64,000 bases of DNA, taken from Talinum fruticosum (lineage: Eukaryota > Streptophyta > Magnoliopsida > Caryophyllales > Talinaceae). Numbering within the stretch: the first letter of the stretch is position 1; each line of letters starts with the position of its first letter. Both the position numbers and the translations under genes were made by a program. The stretch spans positions 496,001-560,000 of the forward strand of contig JAITYX010000049.1 in assembly GCA_021018815.1 (NCBI GenBank). The letters are read 5' to 3'. The notes beneath the pieces are model-generated. The model made no database searches. It saw nothing but the letters and a program-made list of their open reading frames with translations, and had not been told where the DNA came from. Of the stretch, positions 31,983 through 43,800 are shown piece after piece.

Positions 31983-33444
31983 TGAATGTTTGCTCTTGGA
32001 GAGATAAAGTCACCCTAGAGGGGGTGAATAGGGTGATGGGGAAAATTAAACAAGTAATAGAAGAATAAAACTAGATATGACTCGAGGAGAGTCCGAGTCT
32101 AGATTGGACTCGAAAGGTACTAACTCGAAAGTTACGTGGAAACCCTCCCGGGCGAGAAAACCACAATCGGTGCTAATCCAAGCACCAAGTCAAATTCACT
32201 ATCTTGAATCAACAAAAACAGAAGAAAGACTCAACCAGAATTCCTCCCTCGGACAATTCCTTATAAGATTTTCCTAGACTCAGAAATTCCCTTATTTGAT
32301 CTAGTACTTCCTAACTAAGGTAACCTTTACAGACTAGGGACAAGCTGAACTTAGTTAACCCTTACAACTCAGTCAAGGGACCTTTCTCAGAAAGTAAGAA
32401 TGAGTGTTTGTAACTGATTACAAGACCTTATAACTCGAGAAAGATGTTAAGTACAAAGTTAGAGTTGTAAGTAGAAGATTAAGTATGAATAAAATGACTT
32501 TTGCTTAAGTACGTGTAATGACAGTTCATTCAGCAATCTTCAAGTCTTGAGAGTTGACTTCTATTTATAAATAACCAAGCGGACTAGCCATTGTGACTAT
32601 CTTCTGACCGGGAGTCCTTTGTGGCCGTTGCAATGGTTTTTCTAAGTCACTCGGAAAATATCCGTTAAGGTGTGAACGTTGGGCAACGACTCTTGACTCC
32701 TTGGGATGTCCCAATCCACTGGTGGTGTTTGAAAAGTAGGGTGGAAACCACGGTTGAGCTTAGCATTGCAGATTTCCAGTTTTGGAAACAGACAACCCCG
32801 ACACCGTATGCGGTCTTCGATTAGAGTTGGAAAAAGGCTTGTCTGCTAGTGATTTGACATCTTGAAGCCGGTTACTTTTGTATTTCAAAAATAGGATAAC
32901 CGCATTTGAATAACCTACAAAAGTAAATCAATTTGGTTCTCAAAGTATAAAATACATTGGTCCAAGATTCGACACGAGATAATAATTTAATTAAGATAAT
33001 TAATTGCGTAATTATTTGAGTCCTGAAAAAGTGGAATTTTCGATTCTAATATCCATTATACTCAAATTCCATCCGAGTCGGTCTAGAAGTAAAGCAAGTC
33101 GGATAAACAACATCGAGTAGAGAGACTTGATCTAGACTACCAATGTTCAAACCAAGCATGCTTGACTTAGAAAGATGAATTAACATGCAATATATTAGAG
33201 CAAATGTTTGAACATGCAATATATCCGAGTGTTGTCCGAGTGACTCGAGAGCTGTGTACGAACAGAGTATACTTTACGAGTAAGTCATAATCAAGTGAGA
33301 ACATATGCAATGGTTACGTAACACTCGAGAAAAGTTTCTAAGACACTTAGAATGACTTGTAATCAAAACCTTATAAGGGATGAAGTCTTATACCGATTCG
33401 TTGATGGAACTCAGAATGATGTATATGTAAAGTCTAAGTCTTGA
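31983..33444 (-). repeat. 3' LTR of element D
   Basis: TGAATGTTTGCTC (a mutated TGAAGGTTTGCTC) to AAGTCTTGA, with the polypurine tract on its right. The TATA box on the minus strand is at about 32561-32569. It is very similar to 45950-46918 over their overlap. Confidence 0.88.
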
Positions 33445-33457
33445 ATCTCCCCTTTTT
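33445..33457 (-). other. Polypurine tract of element D
   Basis: The minus strand reads AAAAAGGGGAGAT adjoining the 3' LTR. The following stretch 33458-33855 is AT-rich with nothing recognisable and corresponds to 28658-29004 in C. Confidence 0.8.
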
Positions 33458-33855
33458 GATGAAAGGCATTCCATACTTAGACAGAAACTTTATTAGTGAT
33501 ATAGCTCTGGTTTTCATCCTTTCTCAAAGGATAAGTCAAGAAAAACATGATAGAATTGTATAGAGTAAATATAGTGAATAAAACTTAGATTCTATAAGAG
33601 CAAATAAGTTGAGATTGCATAAAAAGAGCTAAAGTATCGAGAGAAAAAAAATTACTGAGGAACAGAGCAATGATAGATTGAATTAAAACTCGAAGTAATA
33701 AACTCTAAAATAATTGCTTTAAGTAGTAAACTCGAAATATTTGCAACTCGGAAGGCATTAAACAAGATTAGTAATGAAATTTCATTATAATTTAAACTAA
33801 AAAGTTACACAAAAGAGGGTGAGAGAAACTCCCCTAAACAAGACAACAAATTTTT

Positions 33856-35579
33856 CTAACTATTCTCCCCTTGGCTTTTAGCAAAACAAAAAGAGGAAGA
33901 ATGTATAAAGTAGATACAGATTTGATGTCCGGACAAAAAAAATTTTAAAACAGAAAAATAATTAAGATGGAGGAGATGAAGCGATCCGAGTCGAGGATGG
34001 TGGACGACCAGTGCGCCTTCGTTGATATGATCTGGAAGATGTTGACGAAAGAGGCGGGGAAGCACGGGATCTCTGGAATGGGCTCGGCTCCGAGTGGGCG
34101 ACCCAGAACTAGGTCGTCTAGAGGCTTATCCTCCCGGAACTCGACCGATGGAGGGGTGTGCTCGAGTCGACCGGCTGCCGACTCACCATGGTTAGCGGGG
34201 TCTTCGACCCACTCGGACTATTGTCTAAGCCGATCATTTTCGGTTGAGGTTACGGAGCACCTTGGCCCTCTGTTGTTGTTGCTGCTGATTGTTCTACTTC
34301 CTTCTCCCTTTCCTCGGATGGAGCTACCTCGGCCGTAGGCTCCTCCTCCTCCTCCTCCTCTTCTCCTTCTTCTCCCCCTTCGGAGGAGGATTTGGCTGGA
34401 CTCGAGGATTCTTCGGATGTATCGGAGACTACCGGATCTCGAGCCGCCCTCGAGCACCGTTCTGAAGGATCTCAATCAGGTCCCTCTATTCCTTAACTAG
34501 TGCCTTCATCTCGAGAAGCACGTCTTGTTGCTCATGGATTTGGGATTGGGTTGTTTTCTGGTTAATGGTCATAGGCGAAGGACGAGTCTTGAATGACCGA
34601 AGGGTGTCCTTGAACTTAGTGGACACCAAGGAAAGCTTGTGTATGATAGCGGAGGATAAGGTAGAAGAAAGAATTCGAGAAACACCCGAGGTGGAGGCAC
34701 CACCAGGTGGAGGAGGTCGAGAGAGAGAGTGGGCTGAGTTTGAGTCGAGGCGGAGAAGGGGGCCTCGGTTCGAGCTATGAACCCGGACACTCGGTTAGGT
34801 CTCCTGGTATCCATATAGAAGGAGTTCCTTTCTTCTAACGACAATGGCGGCCGCAAAATCACGTTAGGATCCGAGGGAAGAGGAACTTTGAATTGTTTGA
34901 AGATGAGGGTGAGAAGAGCCCCGAAAGGATGTGGGGTGTTCTTCTTGTTACGAGTCCGAGCGAGCACAACTGCCATTTGCTTAACTATTACGGGAAAGAG
35001 GTCGACTTCGTAGCCCTCGAGGATGTCGTACAAAGCTTTTAGATGCTTGGAGTTGGGGTTCTCCTTGCTAGAATGTCTGTGAGAAGAAAGTTCTCATCAG
35101 CGAGAAAACAAAGAAGGCAAGCTTCTTATTTGAGTTGGGTCACGGAGAAGTTTTTGCGTGACCCGGGGAATTCTTTAGCGTACTTCTAAAAAAATGATCA
35201 GCAACCTCGTTGAAAGGTATGGGGTTGCTGTTCAAGAACATAGAAGATACTTTAAAGAGGCGATGGAGAAGAGAGGTGTTGATGCGGACGGTTATGTTTT
35301 GAACTCTTGAGGTGAGGATACCGTCGAGCTAAAAAGATTGGTGTAGAACTCAGAAATGAGTTACGGGTAAATGAAGTCGCTGAAATAGAGGAAATTGTAA
35401 ACCCTTGTGATTTATATGGGCCAACCACGAAAACTTTGTGGTCGGGAAGAATTTGTCATCCAACGTAAGATGTTGGGTGATAATAGGTTTTGAAGGATTT
35501 GAAGGTCCTTCTTGGCTTTTGGTACGGGGTTTGTTGGTGGCGGAACCAAGAAAATCGGGGTGGAACCCCTTTTTGGCAT
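33856..35579 (-). pseudogene. ORF3 of element D, frameshifted
   Basis: The ATG at 35579-35577 gives MPKRGS, then frame changes in an A/G run; the next frame reads GFHPDFLGSATNKPRTK and LTLDDKFFPTTKFSWLAHI. The domain continues at 34569-35033 with YDILEGYEVDLFPVIVKQM and HPFGALLTLIFKQFKVPLPS. The Glu/Ser-rich tail is visible at about 34330-34400 (GAG/CTC repeats). It has the same layout as C ORF3. It is not a product as read. Confidence 0.8.
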
Positions 35580-36255
35580 GTTTGATATGGAAGAGAGAGA
35601 GAGAGAGATGAACTTTTGTGAATGAAAAGAAGAGAGAAAGAGATAGCTCTACAAAAGTGAGCGAAAAAAGAAAAAATGAAAGAGTAGAAGGAGAGAGCTG
35701 AAAGTGACAGAGCTTACTTGAGATGAACTTCACATAGCTTAAGAGGGATGAGAGTTTCTTTGATCGCAGAGAGCTTGCTCGAGTTGAAGTAATTAAGAGA
35801 GTGAAAGTAAGTTGAGAGTAAAGTAACGAAATGAAGGAAAATAGACGGTATTTATAGAGAAATAATCCTCCTTTAAAATTTCTTCGACTCGGCTCTTCAA
35901 CGGTCACCTCGAGACCAGGTGGGACTGTTCTCCTCTCCAACGGTTAGAATTCCAGCGATTGTCTCTCAACGGCCGGTTGTCCGATTGATGTGTGAGAGAG
36001 AGAGAGAGAGAAAAAGAAAGATTTTAAAAGAAATTTATGAAATTCTCCACCGATCTAGAGATGATTTCGGTAGTTTGATGTCCATTTTCTCAAAATGCGA
36101 GTCGACTCGGTTATGTTTACGAGTGACTCGAAACCATAAACAACTAATAACTATCAGCTCGGTATCACTGGTTCAACTGAACTAATGGCTATTAAAGAAA
36201 GTAAGCACACAACACATAATCATGCAAAGTAATCTTACTCGAGAAAAGCACATAG
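35580..36255 (-). promoter_or_regulatory. pol-ORF3 spacer of element D with TATA box and GA tract
   Basis: The minus strand TATA box (CTATAAATA) is at 35849-35857, about 270 bp before ORF3. The plus strand has a 20-bp GA run at 35992-36011 and a full match to the M-phase MSA consensus, TCCAACGGTTA, at 35936-35946. Long open frames in the T-rich leader are a composition effect. Confidence 0.55.
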
Positions 36256-38090
36256 TTATGTATTAATCATGCCAAGCTCATTCCTAATAAAGCAAAGCCG
36301 ATCCTCACTAAGTGGCTTAGTAAAGATATGAACTAATTGAAGATGGGTAGGAATGAATTCAAGTTCAATATCACCCTTTTCAGAATGATCTCTCAGAAAG
36401 TGATACCGACCTCAATATGCTTAGTCTTTGAGTGCTTGAACTGCATTCTTGGTGATGCTGATTGCACTTTGATTATCACACTTGATTGGAATTGATTTGA
36501 ATGAAAGTCTAAGATCTCTCAAGTGTTGCTTTATCCATAAGATCTGAGCACGGCATGCTCTAGCTGCAATATACTCAGCTTCAGTAGTTGATAGAGCTAC
36601 TGAGTTTTTCTTCTTTGAGTGCCAAGATATCGGGGATTGACCCGAAATTGGCGAGGCTCTGAAGTGCTCTTTCTATCAACTTTGTACCCAGCATAGTCGG
36701 CATCCGAGTATCCGGTGAGAGTCGGTTACGAGTCTCTTGAGTACCAAAGACCTAAATTACGAGTCCTTGCAAGATATTTGAATATTCTCTTCACTCGTAG
36801 TGAGATGTGATTCTTTTGGATTAGCTTGAAATCTTGCACACAGACGGACACTACACATTATGTCGGCCTACTTGGAAGTAAGATAAAGAAAAGATCTAAT
36901 CATACCTCGGTAGAGTTTCGATCTCTTGCTTTACCTTTACTAGTGCGAGTCCAATTTTATGTTGCTTGCTCATAGGTGTTGCTTGCATGTTTCGCATCTT
37001 GAAGTTTGTACTTCTTCAATAGCTCCTTGGTATACTTTGATTGATGGACATAGATGCCATCTTTGTCTTGCTTGATTTGTAGACTAAGGAAGAAATTGAG
37101 TTCTCCTATCATACTCATTTGAAATTCTGTCTCATTAACTCAGAAAAATCTCGACACAGAATTTCATTAGTAGCTCCAAAAATTATGTCATCAACATAGA
37201 CCTTAACAATAAGAAAGTCTTTCCCCTTGGTTTTTATAAAAAAGTCTTGTCAATTTGACCTCTTCTAAAATCATTTTCAACCCAGAAATTGCTCGAGTCT
37301 CTTATACCAAAGTCCGGGAGCTTATTTAAGATCATAAAGAGCTTTTTGCAATTTGAAAACATGATTTGGAAATTCGAGTTTTCAAATCCAGGGGTTGCTT
37401 AACATAGACTTCCTCTTTAATGAAACCATTGAGAAAAGCACATTTAACATCCATTTGATATAACTTGATATTCATGCTAGATGCAAATGCCAATAAGATT
37501 CTAATAACTTCAATTCGGCAATAGGTGCAAAGGTTTCCCTAGAATCAATCCCTTCTTCTTGATTGTAAGCTTAAGCCACAAGTCTAGCCTTATTTCGACT
37601 ACCAACCCACCTTCATCTAGTTTGTCGTTGAAAACCCATTTGGTTCTTATGACTAGGTGGTCGAGTCCGAGACTTGGTTTCTTTCAAATTAATTGAGTTC
37701 CTCTTGCATGGCCTCTACCCATTCAGGTTCATTTAGGGCTTCTAGTGCATTTACAGGTTCGGTTAATGATATGAATGCAGTGAATGCACATAGATTTTGA
37801 AGAGAGGAACGAATTCTTACCCCACTTGTTGATGTTAGATAATATGTTTTCTAGTGGGTGACTAGAAGCATACTTGAATGCTCTACCTATTCTTTGGTTC
37901 ACCGGATCCGTAGGTTGAATTGGTTGATCTTCGATGAGTACGTTATGAGTGAGCTTGTTCATCCGATTGACCTTCAACATTACGAGCTGGCTCTTGAGTT
38001 GTCTCATTCTAAGTCATGTTGTTACGAGTCTCTTCGTTACGAGTGACTTCGTTACGAGTGACATTGATTTGATTCTTGATGAGCTAATTT
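36256..38090 (-). pseudogene. pol: RT-RNase H of element D with integrase-RT linker
   Basis: The minus strand gives the Copia RT and RNase H series seen in C, ending GMINT and a stop at 36256-36258. The linker upstream (37729-38007) reads PVNQRIGRAFKYASSHPLEN. Frameshifts and stops are scattered. At about 38090-38120 homology jumps to the region 3' of ORF3, so the integrase is missing here. Confidence 0.85.
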
Positions 38091-38289
38091 CTAATGCATT
38101 CCTGTAAATAACATATCGAGCAAGAAACTTGAGATTATTAATGAAATGCGAGTACTTCATTTATTTAACGAGAGAGAAATATTTACACAAGGTGAGAGAG
38201 AGACTCCCCTAAACAAGACAACAAATTTTTCTATCTATTCTCCCCTTGGCTTTCAGCAAAAACAAAAAAAAGGGAAGAATACAACAGGA

Positions 38290-39955
38290 AGTACATATTT
38301 GATGTCCGGAAAAAAAATAATTGAAACACTCGTAAATAAAAGACTAAGAAATTAAGGAGGGGATGGGTTAGTCCGAGTTGAGGAGGAAGGATGAGTGGTG
38401 CATCGGCGCGATAAGATCTTGGCGATGTGCTTGAGTGCGGCGGAGGGAGTACGAGGGATCTTTGGCATTGGCTCGGTTCGAGTGGGCGACCCGGAACTAG
38501 GTCGTCCGGAGGCTCGTCCTCTTGGAACCGAACGATTGGAGGGTGCGCTTAGGTTGACCTGCTGCTTGGCTCGTCATTGATCGGCAGGTTCTTCGACCCA
38601 CTCAGGCTAGCTGTTTGAGCGATCACTTCCGGTTGCACTTTAGGAGCACCCGGACCCTCGGTTGTTGGTCCTTGTCCTTCTTAGTCTCCTTGGCCGTCCG
38701 GCTCACCATGCTCGAAAAGAGCTGCATCGGCCGCGAGCTCTTACGCTTCTTCTTCTTCTTCATTCTCTCTCGTGTCGGAGGAGGACTTGGCGGGGCTCGA
38801 GGATTCCTCAAAAGTGTTTGAGTCTCCTTGATCTTGAGCTGCCTTGGATCGTCTCTCCGAAGAAGCTCGATCGGCTCCCTCTGCTCCTTCACCGAGCCTT
38901 CATCTCGAGGGCACATCCTGTTGCTCTCGGAGTTGAGATTGGGTGGTTTTCTGGTTGATGGTCATAGACCAGGAAGACAGTCTTGAATGACCGAAGGAGG
39001 TCCTCGAGTTCCAAGGCCACGAGAGGAGATTTTGTCCATGAAAGCGAGAGGACAAAATGGAAGAGAGAGTTTTAGAAGCGCCTGAGGTAGAGGCACTAAC
39101 AGGTGGAGCAAGAAGAGAACAAGGGGTGTCTTTACGAGTGCGAGGCGGAGAAGGTGGCCTCGGCTACGAGTCGTGAACCCGGACACCGGGTTCGGTTTCT
39201 GGTATCCGTACCCTGAAGTTCCTTTTTGCCAACTACAATGGCGGCCTCGAAGCTGCGGTCGAGATCGAGGGAAGAGAAACTTTGAATTATTTGAAGATGA
39301 AAGTGAGAAGAGCACCGAAAGGGAGAGGGGTGTTCTTCTTGTTACGAGTTTGAGCTGGCACAGCTGCCATTGGCTCAATAATAGTAGGAAAGAGGTCTAC
39401 TTTGTAGCCCTTGAGTATATCAAAGAGTGCTTTGAGGTGCTTAGAGTGCTTTGTGAGAAGAAAGTTCTCATCGGCAAGAAACACAGAAGACGAGCTTCGA
39501 CTTTAGTTGGGTCATAGAAAAGTTCTTGCGTGACCCGGGGAACTCTTTGGCATACTTTTCAAAGAAGTTGTCGGCGACTTCATCGAAAGGAGTTGGATTG
39601 CTTGTTTAAAAGAGAGAGGATACTTTGAACAGGACGATGGAGAAGGGAAGTATTGATTCGAACAATTATATTACGAACTCCGGAGGTGAGAATACCTTCG
39701 AGAGCTGGAAAGATGTGTGTAGAACTCAGAAACGAGTTTAGGATATATGAACTCGCTGAAGTAAAGAAAATTATAGACCCCAGTCGATCGTATGTGAGGC
39801 AACCACGAAAATTTTGTGGTTGGGAAGAATTTATCATCCAGCGCAAGATGTTGGGTGACAAGAGGTTTAGAATTTGAAGGGCTTTCTTTGCTTTTGGTGC
39901 GGGGTTTCTTGGTGGCAGAACCAAGAAAATTAGGATGAGAACCTCTTTTTAGCAT
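38290..39955 (-). pseudogene. ORF3 of element E, frameshifted
   Basis: Starts MLKRGSHPNFLGSATKKPRT at 39955, then LALDDKFFPTTKFSW and FSEFIYPKLVSEFYTHLSS, and after frame changes FDILKGYKVDLFPTIIEPM and LPFGALLTFIFK. The N-terminal 95 codons are open. The tail and the T-rich 3' end match D. A hydrophobic in-frame stretch upstream of the ATG (to about 40066) is absent or out of frame in the other copies and is probably leader sequence. Confidence 0.8.
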
Positions 39956-40615
39956 TTTGATGTGAAAAGAGAAAGTAGGTAAGCTTAAGAGAGAGTAGAA
40001 GAGAAGAAGACTTGAAGAGAGTGAAGATAAAAGGAAAAAGTAGAAGAAGAATGAGATTGAGAGCAACAGAGCTTACTTGAGATGTTCTTCACGAAGCTTG
40101 AGAACGCCGAGTGTCGCTTTTAGTCACCGAGATCGTGGTCACGAGGATTTGATTTCGAGAGAGAGAGTGAGAGTAGAGTAAAGCAAAGAAATGAAGGAGA
40201 ATAAGCGTTATTTATAAGAAAAATAAACGTCCTTCATTATCCGTTCGACTCATCTCTTTCAGCGAGTCACCTCGGACCGGTGTGATGGTTCTCTTTTTCA
40301 ACGGTTCGAATTCCAGCGGTTTGTTTCCCAACGGCTAGTTGTCCGATCATGGCGAGAGAGAGAGAGAGAAAAAGAAAGATTTTGAAAATAAATTCCGAAA
40401 TACTCCACTTGTTTAGAGATGATTTCAGAATATTAATGTCCATTTTTCTCAAAGTCCGAGTCGACTCAGCTAGGTTTCGAGTGACTCGAAACTAGAAATA
40501 AATAATAACTATCGGCTCGAGTATCATTGAATTAAGCTGAACTAATGGTTATTAACGAATTGTAAACACATAACACATAATCATGCAATGAGATTTTCAC
40601 ATAGAAAACACATAA
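39956..40615 (-). promoter_or_regulatory. pol-ORF3 spacer of element E with TATA box and GA tract
   Basis: TATA box on the minus strand (TTATAAATA) at 40209-40218, about 255 bp before ORF3. GA run at 40353-40369, and a second full MSA match, CCCAACGGCTA, at 40327-40337 on the plus strand. Confidence 0.55.
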
Positions 40616-42480
40616 TTATGCATTTAGCATACCAAGCTCATTCCTAATGAAGCAAAAGCTGATCCTCACTCAGTGGCTTAGTAAAGATATTAGCTAATTG
40701 AAGATTTGTAGGAATGAATTTGAGTTCAATATCACCTTTCTCAGAATGGTCTCTTAAGAAATGATACCGACCTCAATGTGTTTCGTCTTTGAGTGCTTGA
40801 ACTGGATTTTTGGTGATGCTAATTGCACTCCGATTATCACACATGATTGGCACTGATTTGAAAGAAAGTCCAAGATCTTTCAAGTGTTACTTTATCCATA
40901 AAATCTTAGCACAACATGCTCTAGTCGCAATATACTCGGCTTCGGCGAGTTGATAGAACTACTGAATTTTGCTTCTTTGAGTACTAAAATATTAAGGATT
41001 GACCTAGAAATTGGCACACCCCTGAAGTGCTCTTTCTATCAACTTTGTATCCAGCATAATCAGCATCCGAGTATCCGGTGAGAGTCGGTTACGAGTCTCT
41101 AGAGTACCATAGACCTAAATTCCGATTCCCTGCAAGATATCTGAATACTCTCTTCACCGTAGTGAGATGTGATTCTTTTGGATTAGCTTGGAATCTTGCG
41201 CATAGACAGACACTAAACATTATATCCGGTCTACTGGAAGTAAGATATAGTAAAGATCCAATCATACCTCGATACGAGTTTCGATCTATTGCTTTACCTT
41301 TATCGTTTGAGTTCGGTTTCAAGCTACTTACTCATAGGTGTTGCTTTGCATGCTTCGCATCTTGAAGTTTATACTTTTTCAACAGCTCCTTGGTGTACTT
41401 TGATTGATGGACATAGATTCCATTTTTGGCTTGCTTGATTTGTAGACCAAGGAAGAAATTGAGTTCTCCCATCATACTTATTTGAAATTCTGTCTTATTA
41501 ACTCAGAAAAATCTCGACATAAAATTTCGTTAATAGCTCCAAAAATTATTTCATCAACATATATCCGAGTGATAAGGAAATCTTTCCCCTTGGTTTTTAT
41601 AAAGAGAGTCTTGTCGATCTGACCTCTTCTAAAATCATTTTAAACCAAGAAATTGTTCGAGTCTTTCATACCAAGCTCTAAGAGCTTGTTTAAGACCATG
41701 AAGAGCTTTTTGAAGTTTGAAAACATGATTTGGAAATTCTGAGTTTTCAAATCCAGGGGGCTACTCAACATAGACTTCCTCTTCGATAACATTGAGAAAA
41801 GCACATTTAACATCCATTTGATATAACTTGATATTCATGCTAGATGCAAATGCTAAGAGGATTCTAATGGCTTCAATTCGGCAACAGGTGCAAAGGTTCC
41901 CCACAATCAATCCCTTCTTCCTGATTGTAACCTTGAGCCACATGTCTAGCCTTGTTTCGACTACCAACCCACCTTCATCCACTTTGTTCTTGAAGACCCA
42001 TTTGGTTCCTATGATTGGATGGTCGAGAAGGTCATTTGGTCGGAGTCCGAGACTTGGTTTCTTTCAAATTGATTGAGTTCCTCTTGCATGGCCTCTACCC
42101 ATTCAGGTTCATTAAGGGCCTCTAGTGCATTTTTGGGTTCGGTTAATAAAATGAATGTAGTGAATGCACATAGATTACGAAGAGAGGAACCAGTTCTTAC
42201 CCCACTTGTTAATATCGGATAATATGTTTTCTAGTGGATGACTAGAGGCATACTTGAATGCTCTACCTGTTCTCCGATTCACCAGATTTGTAGGCTGAAT
42301 TGGTTGATCTTCAGAAGTTTGTTATGAGTGAACTTGTTCATCGGTTTGTCCTTCATCATTACGAGCGGGTTCTTAAGTTGTCTCATTACGAGTCACTACG
42401 TTCGAGTCACTTCATTCCGAGTTGGTTGGGTTTGATTCCTGATAGGCTTGTTTTCATCATGATCATCACTTCTGCTGAGC
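40616..42480 (-). pseudogene. pol: RT-RNase H of element E with linker
   Basis: RNase H part MIGSLLYLTSSRPDIMFSVC and SHLTTVKRVFRYLAGNRNLG at 41089-41322, RT part with [18 protein letters not shown] at 41761-41982, and the end GMLNA with a stop at 40616-40618. The linker 42120-42480 precedes it. Frames change several times. It is the counterpart of 36256-38090. Confidence 0.87.
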
Positions 42481-43460
42481 TTTAGGTGCGAGAATGTTGA
42501 CTCACTTGGTTTTTCCTGTTCAAGCTCATCAAACACAACATGGATGCTTTCTTCCACTTTGTTAGTTCTTTTATTGAAAATGCGGTAAGCTTTATTATGA
42601 GAAGAATAACCCGAGAAAATACCTTTATCGACCGCGCATCAAACTTGGTCGGGTGATCCTTACTATTGTTTTGAACAAAACATTTACATCCAAAGGGTTT
42701 GAAATATGAGATATTGGGTTTCTTCCCTTTATAGAGCTCGTAAGGTGTTTTCTTGAGAATGGGTCGATGAGGCATCTATTCAAGGTGTAATTTGCGGTGT
42801 TAATTGCCTCGGCCCAGAAATAGTAGGGTAGATTGTGTTCAATCATCATTGTCCTAGCTATTTCTTCAAGAACGCTGTTCTTTCTCTCCACTACTCCATT
42901 TTGTTGAAGAGTTCTTGGTGCTTGAGAAGTTGTGGGAGATACCATTCTTGTTGCAAAACTACGAGAATTCGAGTAGTCGAACTCCCTTCCGTGATCGGTT
43001 CGAATTCTTTGAATCCGAGTCCGAGACTCAACTTGGATCTTTCTGCAGAGCTTGTTGAACTCTTTGAATGCTTCATTTTTGTGCTTGAGAAAAACACCCA
43101 AGTAAATCGTGAGTAATCATCAACAATAACAAGTACATATGATTTACCTCCGAGGCTCTTAATAGGAATTTCACCACATAAGTCCATATGTAGCAATTTA
43201 AGCACCTTGGATGTGGAAATTGTCTTCGGGGATTTGAATGATGATCTGACTTGTTTCCCTTTTGTGCAAGCTTCACAAACTTTATCTTTCTTGAAAGCAC
43301 AATTGGGCAATCCTCTAACTAAGCCATGTGTTGCCGGTTTCTTAATAGTATGCATGCTAACATGGCCTAATCTGCGATGCCATGTCCATGAGTCATCAAG
43401 AAGTGATGCTTTTAAACAAGATAAATTCGACTCGGGTCGAGAAGAGGAATAATGTAAGTG
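42481..43460 (-). pseudogene. Integrase of element E, fairly well preserved
   Basis: Words in order: MHTIKKPATHGLVRGLPNC, CEACTKGKQVRS, LLHMDLCGEIPIKSLGG, the second Asp in RIRTDHGREFDYS, and the Glu in NGVVERKNSVLEEIA, then LPYYFWAEAINTANYTLNR. All three catalytic acids are readable, in two overlapping frames with a frameshift near 43100. It is the least damaged integrase in the window. Confidence 0.88.
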
Positions 43461-43800
43461 TTACCTAATCTCTTACCTGAGAGCTTGATCTTCTTGGTGG
43501 TATCATAAGAAATGTAATAGTTAGTATGAGTGAATCTTACCTCTTGACCTTTATCACGCAATTGAGAGATGCTAAGCGGGGTGTACTTTAATCCTTTGAT
43601 AAGGTATACTTGGGCTAACTAGATTGCCTTCCTTTCCAACCTTGCCTATCCCAATTATCTTGCCTTTGCTGTCATCTCCAAAAGTAACTTTTCCTCCTTT
43701 GTACTCTTCTAACTCGGAAAAGAGTCCTAAGTCTCTCGACATGTGTTGTGAGCATCCACTTGTCCAAGTAACGATGTCCTTTTGATCTTTTACGAGTGGC
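43461..43800 (-). pseudogene. Protease region of element E
   Basis: The protease core has slipped frame (RYLDKWMLTTHV instead of YLDSGCS), so the D-S-G triad is split. Homologous to 23150-23530 in C. Confidence 0.75.

Noticed and set aside
39956..40066. Hydrophobic stretch in frame upstream of ORF3 in element E, resembling a signal peptide
   Set aside because: It is encoded by a T/C-rich leader. In B, C and D the corresponding stretch is out of frame with ORF3. The shared start is the MPKRG or MLKRG methionine.
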